In this document: positions 1-9,216 of the stretch, piece after piece
Position numbering within the stretch: position 1 is the stretch's first letter
Layout: the number at the start of each line of letters is the position of its first letter
Source of the DNA: Phosphitispora fastidiosa
Lineage (GTDB): Bacteria > Bacillota > Thermincolia > Thermincolales > UBA2595
NCBI RefSeq assembly: GCF_019008365.1
Contig: NZ_JAHHUL010000010.1
Location: 1-64,000 of the forward strand
Direction: 5' to 3'
DNA length: 64,000 bases
Notes under the pieces: generated by a model
Told to the model about the DNA's origin: nothing
The model's database searches: none
What the model saw: only the letters and a program-made list of their open reading frames with translations
Translations under genes and position numbers: made by a program

Positions 1-432
1 TATCACAAAAGCCAGGGTAACGGCGCGAAGGCCCTGGAATATTACGAAAAATCACTGGCTATATTTGAGGCCCTGGTAGAGCTGGACCCTGACAGTACGG
101 AATATAGGCGGGGCGTGTCTGTAAGCTATGAAAGACTGGGAGATTATCACATGACCCAGGGTAACGGAGCGAAAGCCCAGAAATATTACGAAAAATCTCT
201 GGCTATAAGAGAGGCCCTGGTAGAGCTGGACCCTGACAGTGCGGATTACCGGCGGGGCCTGTCTGTAAGCTATAATCGTATGGGATATTATCACAAAAGC
301 CAGGGTAACGGCGCAAAGGCCCTGGAATATTACGAAAAATCACTGGCTATATTTGAGGCCCTGGTAGAGCTGGATCCTGACAGTGCTGAATACAGGCGGG
401 ACCTGGTAGTATCTTATTGTAAGATGGCTGCT
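1..432 (+). repeat. 144-bp in-frame tandem repeats inside TPR gene
   Basis: Three copies of a 144-bp unit start at 1, 145 and 289. Copies 1 and 3 are almost identical at the DNA level, including third codon positions, over about 110 bases, whereas the TPR units in the gene at 2899 have diverged strongly. This implies recent duplication or ongoing homogenisation. The array may be longer, because the window cuts it. Confidence 0.85.
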
Positions 433-585
433 TATTATAATGAGTCAGATGATGAAGAGCAGGCTGAACGATATTTCAAGGTGTGTTATGAGGCATTGCT
501 GTATATGAAGGAACATGATATGTATATGGACCAGCCGCTTGTTGATTTGCTGGAACAGTTGGAGGGTGATGAGAACGAAAACTGA
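1..585 (+). CDS. TPR-repeat protein, 5' end outside window
   Basis: The reading frame is already open at base 1 and ends at the TGA at 583-585, so this is the C-terminal part of a longer protein (194 residues visible). It consists of about four helical repeats with a 48-residue period and the core pattern GDYxxxQGNxAKALEYYEKS, followed by LVELDPDSxxYRR. These are tetratricopeptide-type repeats, which mediate protein-protein contacts. The last repeat is degenerate and ends in an acidic tail. The next gene overlaps its end by about 17 bases, which points to co-translation with the DUF4062-NACHT ATPase. TPR identity is secure; the partner is not known. Confidence 0.85.
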   Translation, partial: YHKSQGNGAKALEYYEKSLAIFEALVELDPDSTEYRRGVSVSYERLGDYHMTQGNGAKAQKYYEKSLAIREALVELDPDSADYRRGLSVSYNRMGYYHKSQGNGAKALEYYEKSLAIFEALVELDPDSAEYRRDLVVSYCKMAAYYNESDDEEQAERYFKVCYEALLYMKEHDMYMDQPLVDLLEQLEGDENEN

Positions 586-2902
586 TATGGAAGGACGTAA
601 CCGGCCCAAAGCCAAATTAAAACAATGGTATACCCGCCCTGTATTCGTCTCCAGCACATTCCGTGATATGCAGGCAGAGCGTGACTACCTGAATAAAAAC
701 GTATTCCCTGAGTTAGCCGAAAGATTGCGAAAACGGTTTCATTATCTGGAAACCGTCGATCTTCGCTGGGGTGTGGATACATTCGACAAACGAAATCAGG
801 AAGAGAAAGAACTACTGGTGCTAAAACTGTGTCTAAACGAAATTGAGCGCTGCCGCCCATTTCTTATCATCCTCCTGGGTGATCGTTATGGTTGGGTGCC
901 GTCGGAGGACAGAATGAAGGCGGCCATGCAGGAAAAAAACTTTAAAACGGATGTAGACATAAAAGGCAAAAGCGTTACTGCACTGGAAATAGAATTTGGA
1001 GTGTTGGATAGTCCCAAACAGCGGAAACGTAGTTTCTTCTATTTTCGTAACCCTCTGCCATATGCTGCAAAGCCTTTAGAAACAGCTGCCCAGTATAGTG
1101 AAGAATTCAACAACCGGCCCCAGGCAAAAGATGCCAGAGAAAGATTAAAGGGCCTGAAAGAACGGATAAAAAGCGAACTGCCAGGGCAAGTCCGCACTTA
1201 TACGGCCAAATGGGACAGCACTGAAAATGGTATTATGGAGAGTAGTCTTAAGGAATTTGGCAATATGGTATTGGAAGACCTGTGGGGAGCCCTGGACGAG
1301 GAGACTAAGGCCTTAGCTGAGAAGCCTGATACCACCTGGCAGGAACGGGAAAGAAACATATTATCTCAATTTGTCGAAGAAAGGGTTCGCACATTCAAGG
1401 GGCGCAAAGACTTGCTGGATCAACTGGAGGAATTAGCTTTGTCTGCTCCCGGGCGGGAGCATTGGGGCACTGTTATCACAGGTGGTTCCGGGTCAGGGAA
1501 AAGCGCCTTGTTTGCAAAACTGAATGAGCAGCTGGATAAATACGGGTGCATGGTTTTATCCCATGTAGCGGGAGTCAGCCCTGTTTCCTCGTGTATCAGG
1601 GACATGCTGTTACGCTGGATAGAGGAATTATCCGGCTATTTGGAGATTCCTGAGCAGAAACCTGAGACCATGGAAGAAACTAAGACCCTATTTGCCAACC
1701 TGCTCTCAAGGGCAGCGGTTGATAAGAGGGTTGTCTGTCTTCTGGATGCTTTAAACCGGTTTGAGCGGACATCTGCCGCACGGTACATGACATGGTTGCC
1801 GGAAATATGGCCTGAGAATGCCAGGCTGATAGTTACAGCCATACCTGGTGAAGAAACCCGGACTTTGGGAAAACGCCGGGGGTTTAAAGTACAGGAGTTA
1901 CCTCCCCTTAACGAAACAGATACCAGGCAAATAATCGAATCCATAGGTAAACAATACGGAAAGACGATCTCTCCCGATGTAATAAAAGTAATACGGGATA
2001 AGAGGCGGGGTGATCAAACCCCATCCTACAGCAATCCCTTATGGGTGCGAATCATCATAGAAGAACTGCTGTTGTTGGATCAGGATGATTTTGCCGCAGC
2101 AGACCAGTTTACCGGCAACCCTGAGGCCCAGCTACATGCTTTACTCATCAATGTGGCAGAGAAGTTCCCGCCTGAGATAGAAGAAGGGTATGCCTATCTC
2201 CTCAGGCGGGCGGAAAAGAGCTTTGGGGAGGTGTGGGTCAGGGCGGTATTCAGGTTTTTGGCTGCCAGCAGGTATGGACTACGCGAGATTGATCTGCGTA
2301 ACCTGCTGGAAAGGCAGGGTATAAAATGGAACAGCCTGCAGTTTGCCGCTTTGCGCCGGTATATCCGTGCACACCTGATCCAGAGGGGTACGGAGGGTTA
2401 CTGGGACTTTACCCACGACTTGGCTAGGGTAAGCCTGGAAGAGAGATACCTAGCGGATAAACAAGATAGGCTTCGCGTACACAGCCAGGCAGTAGATTAT
2501 CTTGAGACCCTTCAACCGGAAGACCCCCTGCGGCAAAGTGAATTGATGTACCATTACTATATGGCAGATGATAAAATGCGGGCGGCCCGGTATTATGGTG
2601 GAGAGCTACAGGAAGAAGAATTAGCCGGAGCCACCAAGGTTTTAGCAGAGATTATCATTGAGGGAGCAGGAAACAATGTCAATTTCGGTTTGGATTGGGT
2701 AACAGGTTTATTAAAGCAGGATGGTCTGGACAATGATGAAATATATTCAATTTGTGAGAGATATAATTTTGACCTGGCAGAAATAATTAAAGATTACATA
2801 GATATATCAGCACGAATCACTATAATGGACGAAAATAAGCAGGCTTTATACAACCTTACGAATCTGTTGCCTGACGGGAAGATTATGCTGCAGGTCTCTT
2901 GA
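569..2902 (+). CDS. DUF4062-NACHT (STAND-type) ATPase
   Basis: This is a 777-residue protein. Residues about 20-125 match DUF4062: VFVSSTFRDMQAERD, then RWGVDT and LGDRYGWVP, the arrangement seen at the N terminus of NWD1/TEP1-like proteins and of bacterial NACHT signalling ATPases. A P-loop with GGSGSGKSALF lies near residue 303, and a hydrophobic Walker B-like strand, VVCLLDALNRF, near 388, followed by helical NACHT/winged-helix-like sequence. STAND ATPases act as inflammasome-like switches in which a C-terminal repeat array senses and an N-terminal domain signals. The start at ATG 569 uses GGAGG 561-565 with short spacing; ATG 587 is the alternative. The frame stops at 2900-2902 exactly where a TPR frame begins, so the true protein may continue into the next gene. 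Confidence 0.85.
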   Translation: MRTKTDMEGRNRPKAKLKQWYTRPVFVSSTFRDMQAERDYLNKNVFPELAERLRKRFHYLETVDLRWGVDTFDKRNQEEKELLVLKLCLNEIERCRPFLIILLGDRYGWVPSEDRMKAAMQEKNFKTDVDIKGKSVTALEIEFGVLDSPKQRKRSFFYFRNPLPYAAKPLETAAQYSEEFNNRPQAKDARERLKGLKERIKSELPGQVRTYTAKWDSTENGIMESSLKEFGNMVLEDLWGALDEETKALAEKPDTTWQERERNILSQFVEERVRTFKGRKDLLDQLEELALSAPGREHWGTVITGGSGSGKSALFAKLNEQLDKYGCMVLSHVAGVSPVSSCIRDMLLRWIEELSGYLEIPEQKPETMEETKTLFANLLSRAAVDKRVVCLLDALNRFERTSAARYMTWLPEIWPENARLIVTAIPGEETRTLGKRRGFKVQELPPLNETDTRQIIESIGKQYGKTISPDVIKVIRDKRRGDQTPSYSNPLWVRIIIEELLLLDQDDFAAADQFTGNPEAQLHALLINVAEKFPPEIEEGYAYLLRRAEKSFGEVWVRAVFRFLAASRYGLREIDLRNLLERQGIKWNSLQFAALRRYIRAHLIQRGTEGYWDFTHDLARVSLEERYLADKQDRLRVHSQAVDYLETLQPEDPLRQSELMYHYYMADDKMRAARYYGGELQEEELAGATKVLAEIIIEGAGNNVNFGLDWVTGLLKQDGLDNDEIYSICERYNFDLAEIIKDYIDISARITIMDENKQALYNLTNLLPDGKIMLQVS

Positions 2903-2905
2903 TAA
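2895..2905 (+). other. Frame junction between NACHT and TPR reading frames
   Basis: The stop of the NACHT frame (TGA 2900-2902, followed at once by TAA) overlaps a TTG codon at 2899-2901 of the TPR frame. If the ribosome or an ancestral sequence shifted by -1 here, the joined peptide would run PDGKIMLQVS then LISYQRLGDY. The distance from PD to GDY is then the same as in the following TPR unit, so the repeat register is kept exactly. No canonical X-XXY-YYZ slippery heptamer is visible. Confidence 0.6.
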
Positions 2906-4815
2906 GCTATCAAAGGTTAGGAGATTATTACAAAGAGCAGGGAGACCGTATTTCCGCATTGGAATACTATGAAGAGTCATTGGCAATTGAAAAGGATTTT
3001 AACAGAATTAATCCAGATAATCTGAAATATAAACAGTACATGTTTGTGCTTTATATAAAAATAGGCGATTACCGAACGGAACAAGGAGACCGGGTTCACG
3101 CAGTGGAGTGTTATAAGAAGGCATTGGAAATCAATAAGGATCTGTTCCATTCCTCTCCCAATAACGCCAAATATGCAGTGGACCTTTCAATATGTTACCA
3201 AAAACTTGGAGACTTCTATTGTGAATACAGAAATCATGATGCTGTGCTTGAACATTATGAGAAGGCTTTGGAGATAGTTGAGACACTTTTACGCAGTTTT
3301 CCTGACTGTACAGAATACATATTGAACCTGTTGGTAAGTTGTATTAAGCTGGGGGATTTTTACAAACAACTGGGGGATTTTTCTCGTGTAAGGGAGTACT
3401 ATGAAAAGGCTTTAAAAGTCAGTGAAGACCTTCACTGCCGCGTTCCTGACAACATAGAATACCGCCGGAATTTATATTTAAGCTATGAGAGGCTTGGAGA
3501 TTATTACACTATAATGGGAAACCATATCCACGCACAGAAACTGTATGAAAAGTTTTTTCAGGGGATCAAAGAATTGTATCTCTTAGTCCCGGATAGTACA
3601 GTTCATGCACAAGGTTTCTGTGTGGCCTGCACTAAACTCGGAGGGTATAACAGTGAGCAGGGAAACAATGCTTACGCATTGGATTATTTTAAAAAGGCAT
3701 TGAAGATAATTGAAGACCTGTGCCGCCGTGCCCCTGACAGCGCCGAATATTCACGTGGAAGATGGAATGTTCACGGGTTGCTGGGTGACTATTACATTGA
3801 GCGGGGAGACCATGCAGGCAGCCTGGAGCAATATGAGATTTCCTGTAAAATAATTGAAGAACTTTACCAGGGTGCTCCCCAAAATAGAGAATACAAACGA
3901 TCCCGTTCAATGAGTTACAGGAGACTGGGGGAATGTTACACTAAACAGGGAGACTGGAATTGCGCCCGGGACTACTACATGAAGGCTGTGGAGACAGGTG
4001 AGGAACTGTATCGCAGTGCTCCGGACGGCATAATGAATGCAGACAACCTATCAATAATCTACAACAGGGTGGGAGACTATTATTCTGCGCGAAGGGATAA
4101 TGTCCTTGCTATGGAATATTATAAAAAGGATTTGGAAATCAGTGAGGAATTGTATCACAGCGTATCTGAAAGTATAATTTATCCCCGTAATCTATTGATA
4201 AGTTATGAGAGGTTGGGAGATTGTCATTATAAACAGGGGGACCGTGACCAATGCCTGGAACAATACAGGAGATCTTCGCAAATACTTGAAGAACTGCATA
4301 CCCGCTTCCCTGAGAATAAAAATTATGCATATGAACTATCAGAATGTTATAACAAACTAGGAGGTTATTATTCGGAACAGGGGAATAATTCTAAAGCTTT
4401 AGAGTATTATGAAGAGGCTGTGGGAATATTAGAAGGACTGCACCGGCGATTTCCGGATAGCGAAGAATATCCGCGTCTACTGATAGAAACAAGCCATAAT
4501 CTTTTTCAAGAACTAGATAATGATGAAGAAGAACGGTCTTTACATTACCTGGAGATATGTCTTAAGGCAGCTGCACATATGAAGGAATATGGCATGAAAA
4601 TGAATTGGGGATTAATATTACTGTCAAAGCAACTTAAATTAATGCAAATACTTTTTAAAATGATGATAAAGATGAAACCGAAACCACGAGTTAGGGTTAA
4701 TCCTAAAAAAGAAGCCAGGCTAAGTATTAGGTACCAACTGGCTCTAAAAAAATGGGAGGCCCTGCCGTGGTGGAAAAGGATGCTGGATAAAAGACCCAAG
4801 CCGCCAGGCATTTAA
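2899..4815 (+). CDS. TPR array protein, probable C-terminal half of the NACHT ATPase
   Basis: This frame encodes 638 residues made almost entirely of about eleven TPR-type units with a 48-residue period, each carrying a variant of LGDYYxxQGDxxxALEYYEKS. The C-terminal 60 residues leave the repeat pattern and are strongly basic (KPKPRVRVNPKKEARL, then WEALPWWKRML). As written it would start at TTG 2899, overlapping the previous stop and lacking a clear ribosome binding site. It would also begin in the middle of a repeat. Both facts suggest it was, or still is through frameshifting or re-initiation, the sensor half of the upstream DUF4062-NACHT protein. The gene ends 10 bp from a convergent operon. 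Confidence 0.8.
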   Translation: MISYQRLGDYYKEQGDRISALEYYEESLAIEKDFNRINPDNLKYKQYMFVLYIKIGDYRTEQGDRVHAVECYKKALEINKDLFHSSPNNAKYAVDLSICYQKLGDFYCEYRNHDAVLEHYEKALEIVETLLRSFPDCTEYILNLLVSCIKLGDFYKQLGDFSRVREYYEKALKVSEDLHCRVPDNIEYRRNLYLSYERLGDYYTIMGNHIHAQKLYEKFFQGIKELYLLVPDSTVHAQGFCVACTKLGGYNSEQGNNAYALDYFKKALKIIEDLCRRAPDSAEYSRGRWNVHGLLGDYYIERGDHAGSLEQYEISCKIIEELYQGAPQNREYKRSRSMSYRRLGECYTKQGDWNCARDYYMKAVETGEELYRSAPDGIMNADNLSIIYNRVGDYYSARRDNVLAMEYYKKDLEISEELYHSVSESIIYPRNLLISYERLGDCHYKQGDRDQCLEQYRRSSQILEELHTRFPENKNYAYELSECYNKLGGYYSEQGNNSKALEYYEEAVGILEGLHRRFPDSEEYPRLLIETSHNLFQELDNDEEERSLHYLEICLKAAAHMKEYGMKMNWGLILLSKQLKLMQILFKMMIKMKPKPRVRVNPKKEARLSIRYQLALKKWEALPWWKRMLDKRPKPPGI

Positions 4816-4825
4816 TGCCAAGCTT

Positions 4826-5470
4826 TCATCCCTCAAAACTAATATACCCGGCGTACTCCAACTTAAAAATCCGGGTAAACAAAAAGGTAATATACTGTAT
4901 TTTCAAGGGGTCTGCACCGGAGGCGGCCTCTTTTAGTTTGGCAGTGATAAAAGGGAAGCCTTCAATTCTGGTCCTTACAATCATCTCCATATCCTCATTG
5001 CTGAAAGTGTCCACAGGATTGGCGGCAACGGCTTTCAGGACATCATCGGCTAAGGTACCTTGCCAAAATGCCTCCCTGATTTCCTGTAATGTATCTGAAT
5101 CATCTCGGTTGGACTTTTCCAGGAACTTTTCAAATAAAGCCAGGGATTTTCTGCTGATAACTTTTTTAGGACAATCAAGTGGTCTAAGTGAATCTGTGGG
5201 TTCCCCGTCAACCAGGACATTACCGTCAAAATCCCTGGAGATTTCCTGTCCGGCTTTTATGGAGAAATCTGTCCAGCTGTATTTCCTCTTTTTTGTTAGA
5301 TAAGTTATTCCGTCAAGGGTTTCGAAGTACTCAGGCTGGTAGTATAAATTTTGATATGTGTCATAAACAAATAATTTGCCGTGTTTATAGACACAGGCAA
5401 TTACAGGCTCTGAGGAATCGAAATCCAGTATACCGGCCGTTTCTAAGGCAATAACACGCAGTATCGACAT
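4826..5470 (-). CDS. Unknown 214-residue protein, paralogue 1
   Basis: The product is not recognised. It is a 214-residue soluble protein with no signal peptide or membrane segment, with an N-terminal beta-rich half containing YSWTDFSIKAGQEISRDF and a C-terminal helical half containing EMIVRTRIEG. It is the same length as the neighbouring product (5514-6158) and aligns with it along its whole length: WTDxxIKxGQxxSRDxD, a Ser-x-x-x-LxLFxxFLxKxN segment, and EMIVRxRxEGxxFI. The two are therefore a tandem duplicate. It is the last gene of a four-gene minus-strand operon behind the AAA+ ATPase. A GGGGGT ribosome binding site precedes ATG 5470. Tandem paralogues in such islands can be immunity or specificity factors, but nothing in the sequence proves that. 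Confidence 0.75.
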   Translation of the reverse strand: MSILRVIALETAGILDFDSSEPVIACVYKHGKLFVYDTYQNLYYQPEYFETLDGITYLTKKRKYSWTDFSIKAGQEISRDFDGNVLVDGEPTDSLRPLDCPKKVISRKSLALFEKFLEKSNRDDSDTLQEIREAFWQGTLADDVLKAVAANPVDTFSNEDMEMIVRTRIEGFPFITAKLKEAASGADPLKIQYITFLFTRIFKLEYAGYISFEG

Positions 5471-5513
5471 AAATAAACCCCCGCTCGCTCCTGTTGAGAA
5501 ATCGGATTATGGT

Positions 5514-6158
5514 TTATGAAAAAGACAGGTAGTCATTGATTTCCAGCACAAACAACTTCCTGAAGAAATAGTTGATTTCAATAAGCTTATCGTATTTTTC
5601 CGAGTCCAGCAGTTCCTTTATATGGTTAATAATAAAACCCTTTCCCTCAAGTCTGCACCTGACTATCATCTCTTTTTGGAGGTTGGATAAGCCATTGATA
5701 ACGTCATTCTGCACAATTTCTTCTATTTCTTTCCTAAAGAGCCCGTTATGGAATGAAATGGTGAGAGCTTCAACCATATCCTTATGGTTGGAATTGGCTT
5801 TTTTCAAAAACTCATTAAATAACTTCAATGTCACAGTACTCATGGATTTATTATTTACACCGGGCAGTTTCTGAAATGGCTCAGTTTGGATACCGTCTAA
5901 CATAATGTCATAATCATAGTCTCTTGAAACAATCTGGCCTGGCTTTATGGTCAAATCCGTCCATTCATAACGGCCTTCATCAATAACATGTCTTACTGTG
6001 CCGATATAGGATGAATACTCGGCCATTTTAATTATCTCGCCCCTGTTTGTATAAAGGCAAAGGTCATCTTCCCATAATCCACAGGCACTAACCGGTTCGC
6101 TTTCTGCATAGGAGATGAAGAAGGGATATTCTATGGCAATCAGTCTTATATCTTTCAT
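5514..6158 (-). CDS. Unknown 214-residue protein, paralogue 2
   Basis: This is a tandem paralogue of the protein encoded at 4826-5470, with equal length and the same conserved blocks (YEWTDLTIKPGQIVSRDYD, LKLFNEFLKKAN, EMIVRCRLEG, then an ELLDSEKYDKL helix). The two copies have diverged well beyond simple drift at synonymous sites, so the duplication is old and both copies seem to be kept by selection. It lies 43 bp upstream of its paralogue and 45 bp downstream of the 246-residue unknown gene, all on the same strand. No family is recognised and no catalytic motif is visible. Confidence 0.75.
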   Translation of the reverse strand: MKDIRLIAIEYPFFISYAESEPVSACGLWEDDLCLYTNRGEIIKMAEYSSYIGTVRHVIDEGRYEWTDLTIKPGQIVSRDYDYDIMLDGIQTEPFQKLPGVNNKSMSTVTLKLFNEFLKKANSNHKDMVEALTISFHNGLFRKEIEEIVQNDVINGLSNLQKEMIVRCRLEGKGFIINHIKELLDSEKYDKLIEINYFFRKLFVLEINDYLSFS

Positions 6159-6203
6159 TGAAGACAGTCCTTCCCAAAACCGCTGTATTAGTGGTTATGC
6201 ATT

Positions 6204-6944
6204 TTATTCGGTATAGGTGATCATCTTCAGGAATTCAGATTGAGGGCCGAATTCAGAGGTAATTCTTTCTACCAGTTCCTCAAAAGCTGTTTTCCCTTTA
6301 CAGGTCATTCCTTCTATGTACTTAATGTCTATCCTGTCTTCAAACAAAAACTCCGGACGCATGTAGACCGGGAAAAGTTTAAAATATTCCTCCGGGTTAT
6401 CCAGGGAGACGGCGATAAACTCAGCCAGGTATGTACGCCAGTCACTTAGGGCTAATAAGCAGTCACAGGGTTGGAAAGACTCATGCTGCAGCTGGATTTT
6501 TGGCAGGAAATAGGCATTGGGGATAGATTCCACCTGGCTTGTAAACCTTATCTCATACAGCCCGTATATCCAATCAGACTTATGGGGGTAAGCGAAGACA
6601 TAACTATGCATTTCTTCATTGATGCCGGTTGCGGATACCCGGTAATTAAAGCTTATATCTCTTTTCTCAAGCTCGATTATTGACAAGAGGGCTCTGTTTG
6701 CAAGTATTCCGATGACACCTGCCAGGTTTGTATTATGGACAATCCCCATATTTTCTGTCATTTTTCTGCACAAGCTGATATTTTGGCTGTATCTTTGATT
6801 CACAACACTGTCCTGTTTTTTCTCCTGAAGTTCATTCATAATGATGGCGAAGTTTCGTTTGGTTTTACCGGCCTCTTTCTCTCTAGCGAAGGCATCATCA
6901 TCGGCACAGTATTCCAGAAACTTTGTAAGATAAGGTTTAACCAT
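6204..6944 (-). CDS. Unknown protein co-transcribed with AAA+ ATPase
   Basis: The product is a 246-residue protein that I cannot assign to a family. The start at ATG 6944 is chosen because GGGGAGGAG stands at the right distance and because it lies 20 bp after the stop of the ATPase gene; a longer frame exists upstream but would overlap that gene. The N terminus is helical with a charged stretch (REKEAGKTKRNFAI). The middle (RVSATGINEEMHSYVFAY, then IYGLYEIRF) looks beta-rich. Acidic and aromatic residues are frequent and there is no signal peptide. Its position directly behind the ATPase suggests an adaptor or substrate. Confidence 0.7.
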   Translation of the reverse strand: MVKPYLTKFLEYCADDDAFAREKEAGKTKRNFAIIMNELQEKKQDSVVNQRYSQNISLCRKMTENMGIVHNTNLAGVIGILANRALLSIIELEKRDISFNYRVSATGINEEMHSYVFAYPHKSDWIYGLYEIRFTSQVESIPNAYFLPKIQLQHESFQPCDCLLALSDWRTYLAEFIAVSLDNPEEYFKLFPVYMRPEFLFEDRIDIKYIEGMTCKGKTAFEELVERITSEFGPQSEFLKMITYTE

Positions 6945-6963
6945 TGCCGCTCCTCCCCGAAAC

Positions 6964-9216
6964 TTAAAAACCAATCCTGGCAGATGATTCATCAGAACCT
7001 GCCAGTAGTTGTTTGACGTCACTGTCATCATATAAGGCTTCAACATCTGTCAATTTAATCGTAACCAGGTCTTCATGTGTAAAAGAGTTTGCTTTGTAAA
7101 GGCCCATAGAATGTTTAACTTTCAGGCGTTCCGCCAGGTTCCTGGCCAGTCGGCCATTACCAAACTTCTCATTTTTATTTTCCAGGGCAATGGTAAAGAG
7201 CTGATAGATTTTTTCCCGGACACCGTCTTCAAGAACAAATTTTTTGCCCAGACAACTGATAAATATTTCAGTAAGTTCTCCGGCATTATAATCAGGAAAT
7301 TCAATTTTATAAGGAACCCTGTCCTTAAGTCCGGGATTCATTTCCAGAAGCTCACTCATCTCTTTGGTATAACCGGCCATAATAACGATAAAGCGGTCCC
7401 GTTTATCCTCCATTTCTTTAATAAGGGTGCTTAGGGCCTCATAACCGTAATCTCTTTTATCACCATCGGCTCCATACAGACTGTATGCCTCGTCAATAAA
7501 CAGGACAGACCCCTGGGCTTCCCGGATTTTTTCCATCACAAGGGGTGCGGTTTGGCCGACATACCTGCCGACCAGGCTTTCCCTGCCGGCCTCTATCAGG
7601 TCTCCTTTTTTAAGAAAACCAATTTCCCTGAACATATTGCATAGAATTCTGGCTACCGTGGTTTTCCCTGTTCCAGGATTGCCGGAAAACATCATGTGGA
7701 AACAAATGTCACCGGCCTCTGATTCAAGTCCAAGGTCTCGCATTACTTGCTGGAATTTGGCGTATGCCACAATTTCTTTAAGCTTCTCTTTGATGGGAAC
7801 CAAACCGACCAGTGAATCAAGCTGGGCCCAGGCACCGGACTTTGATTTTTCACTGTCCCCGAAGCTTTTGGTAAAATCTTCTGTATTGAGGATTCCCACC
7901 AGGTTTTCACTTTCGTCTTCATTCAGGCGGAAGAGTTTTTCAACACGGGCTGTCTCGATGATTTTCTGAACAGACCGGATGTTCTCAAGTTGTCCGGCCC
8001 GCTGCACTTCCTGGATTTTTTTCAGGAGATATTGTGCTGCATCTTTATCAAAGGCAAAACCGTAACTGTTTAAGATCTTGCCGGCTATAAGCAGCAGTTC
8101 GGTGTCGGAATAAGGCGGAAATTCGATGTGATGGCAGTTAAGGCTTTTCCGGATTTTTTCTATTACATTCTTTTCTATGGGGCTCTTTAGGCCTTTTTCG
8201 AATACCAGGACAAATAATACACGCCCCCGGTAATCCCACATAATATCCATCAGCCTGCTTACATTAAACAGAGGGTCACCCATCTGCCGGGTAATATTAA
8301 TTGCAATAACACTATAATCATCGTCAACCCTGTAAGAGCCGTCTTCATTCCTTGTGAAAACCGTTGATACGTTTTTGTCATTGCTTTGAAAGAAGAGACT
8401 TTCATATTCAATGAAATTAGAGTTTTTGGCCAGACCGAAGTGGTGCAGGTTGGCGGCCAAAATTTTCAGCATTGTGGTCAGCCCCATTCCGGTTCCTATG
8501 GTGAATATATAATGGATTGGGAAAACCCTTTTTTTCTTTTGCTGGTTTTTTAGTTTATTGTTAAGAATAGAGAATTTTTGAATAGCAGCAATTTCTTTTT
8601 TAAAGTCCTTAACTCCAATAAGAGAGTCTAAATGTAACGGCTTCCTGGTATTTTCTGTCTTCTGGTTTGTCTTCTCGTCCGGCTCGTCAAGGCCGTCGAA
8701 TATATCTGAAAGGTCGTCTCCAAATTCCTCTGTAAAATCATCTGTTGATAATTCACCAAACTCATCTTCCTCATCCTCATATTCACCTTCTTCACTGGGA
8801 GAGCCAATAATGGAATAAAGACACTCTCTTTTAAGTTCGTCTGCAAAATTTTTAAAATCCGTAGTCTGAACGATTACTTCGTCCGATTCCACTGTATCCA
8901 GTCGATCCAGACAGTCCTGAGGACTAATGGGTTCAATGATGGCTGTAACGGTTTCCCGCGTGAGAGCGCCGGCCACGGCTGATGCCAATTCGTTGCCAGC
9001 CTTTTCGGCTTCTTCCCGAATTGGTTTCTGTAATTTGCAAAAAAATTGTATTTCGGAAGGGTGAATCTTAACAAGGATGATTATGAGACCCGGATTCTGC
9101 AATTTAAAGGCACTCAGAACCTGACCTATCTCCTGGTGAAACTTGACGAAAGGGCTGTCAGACCGGTCTGCCGGTTTTCTTAATTTGATTTGATAAAAGT
9201 GTGACCCTAATGACAT
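6964..9216 (-). CDS. CbbX/SpoVK-like tandem AAA+ ATPase
   Basis: The product has 750 residues. The C-terminal AAA+ domain (about 480-735) is of the CbbX/SpoVK/EccA type: Walker A GNPGTGKTTVARIL, pore-loop-like GRYVGQTAP, Walker B GSVLFIDEAYSLYG, sensor region FIVIMAGYTKEM and an arginine-finger region NPGLKDRVP. A first AAA-like module (about 200-440) has the degenerate P-loop GTGMGLTT and no clear acidic Walker B, so it may be structural. Residues about 130-195 are very acidic. The start at ATG 9216 has GGAGG in front. It is the first gene of a four-gene operon. Family members remodel protein complexes; the target here is presumably a neighbour. Confidence 0.88.
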   Translation of the reverse strand: MSLGSHFYQIKLRKPADRSDSPFVKFHQEIGQVLSAFKLQNPGLIIILVKIHPSEIQFFCKLQKPIREEAEKAGNELASAVAGALTRETVTAIIEPISPQDCLDRLDTVESDEVIVQTTDFKNFADELKRECLYSIIGSPSEEGEYEDEEDEFGELSTDDFTEEFGDDLSDIFDGLDEPDEKTNQKTENTRKPLHLDSLIGVKDFKKEIAAIQKFSILNNKLKNQQKKKRVFPIHYIFTIGTGMGLTTMLKILAANLHHFGLAKNSNFIEYESLFFQSNDKNVSTVFTRNEDGSYRVDDDYSVIAINITRQMGDPLFNVSRLMDIMWDYRGRVLFVLVFEKGLKSPIEKNVIEKIRKSLNCHHIEFPPYSDTELLLIAGKILNSYGFAFDKDAAQYLLKKIQEVQRAGQLENIRSVQKIIETARVEKLFRLNEDESENLVGILNTEDFTKSFGDSEKSKSGAWAQLDSLVGLVPIKEKLKEIVAYAKFQQVMRDLGLESEAGDICFHMMFSGNPGTGKTTVARILCNMFREIGFLKKGDLIEAGRESLVGRYVGQTAPLVMEKIREAQGSVLFIDEAYSLYGADGDKRDYGYEALSTLIKEMEDKRDRFIVIMAGYTKEMSELLEMNPGLKDRVPYKIEFPDYNAGELTEIFISCLGKKFVLEDGVREKIYQLFTIALENKNEKFGNGRLARNLAERLKVKHSMGLYKANSFTHEDLVTIKLTDVEALYDDSDVKQLLAGSDESSARIGF

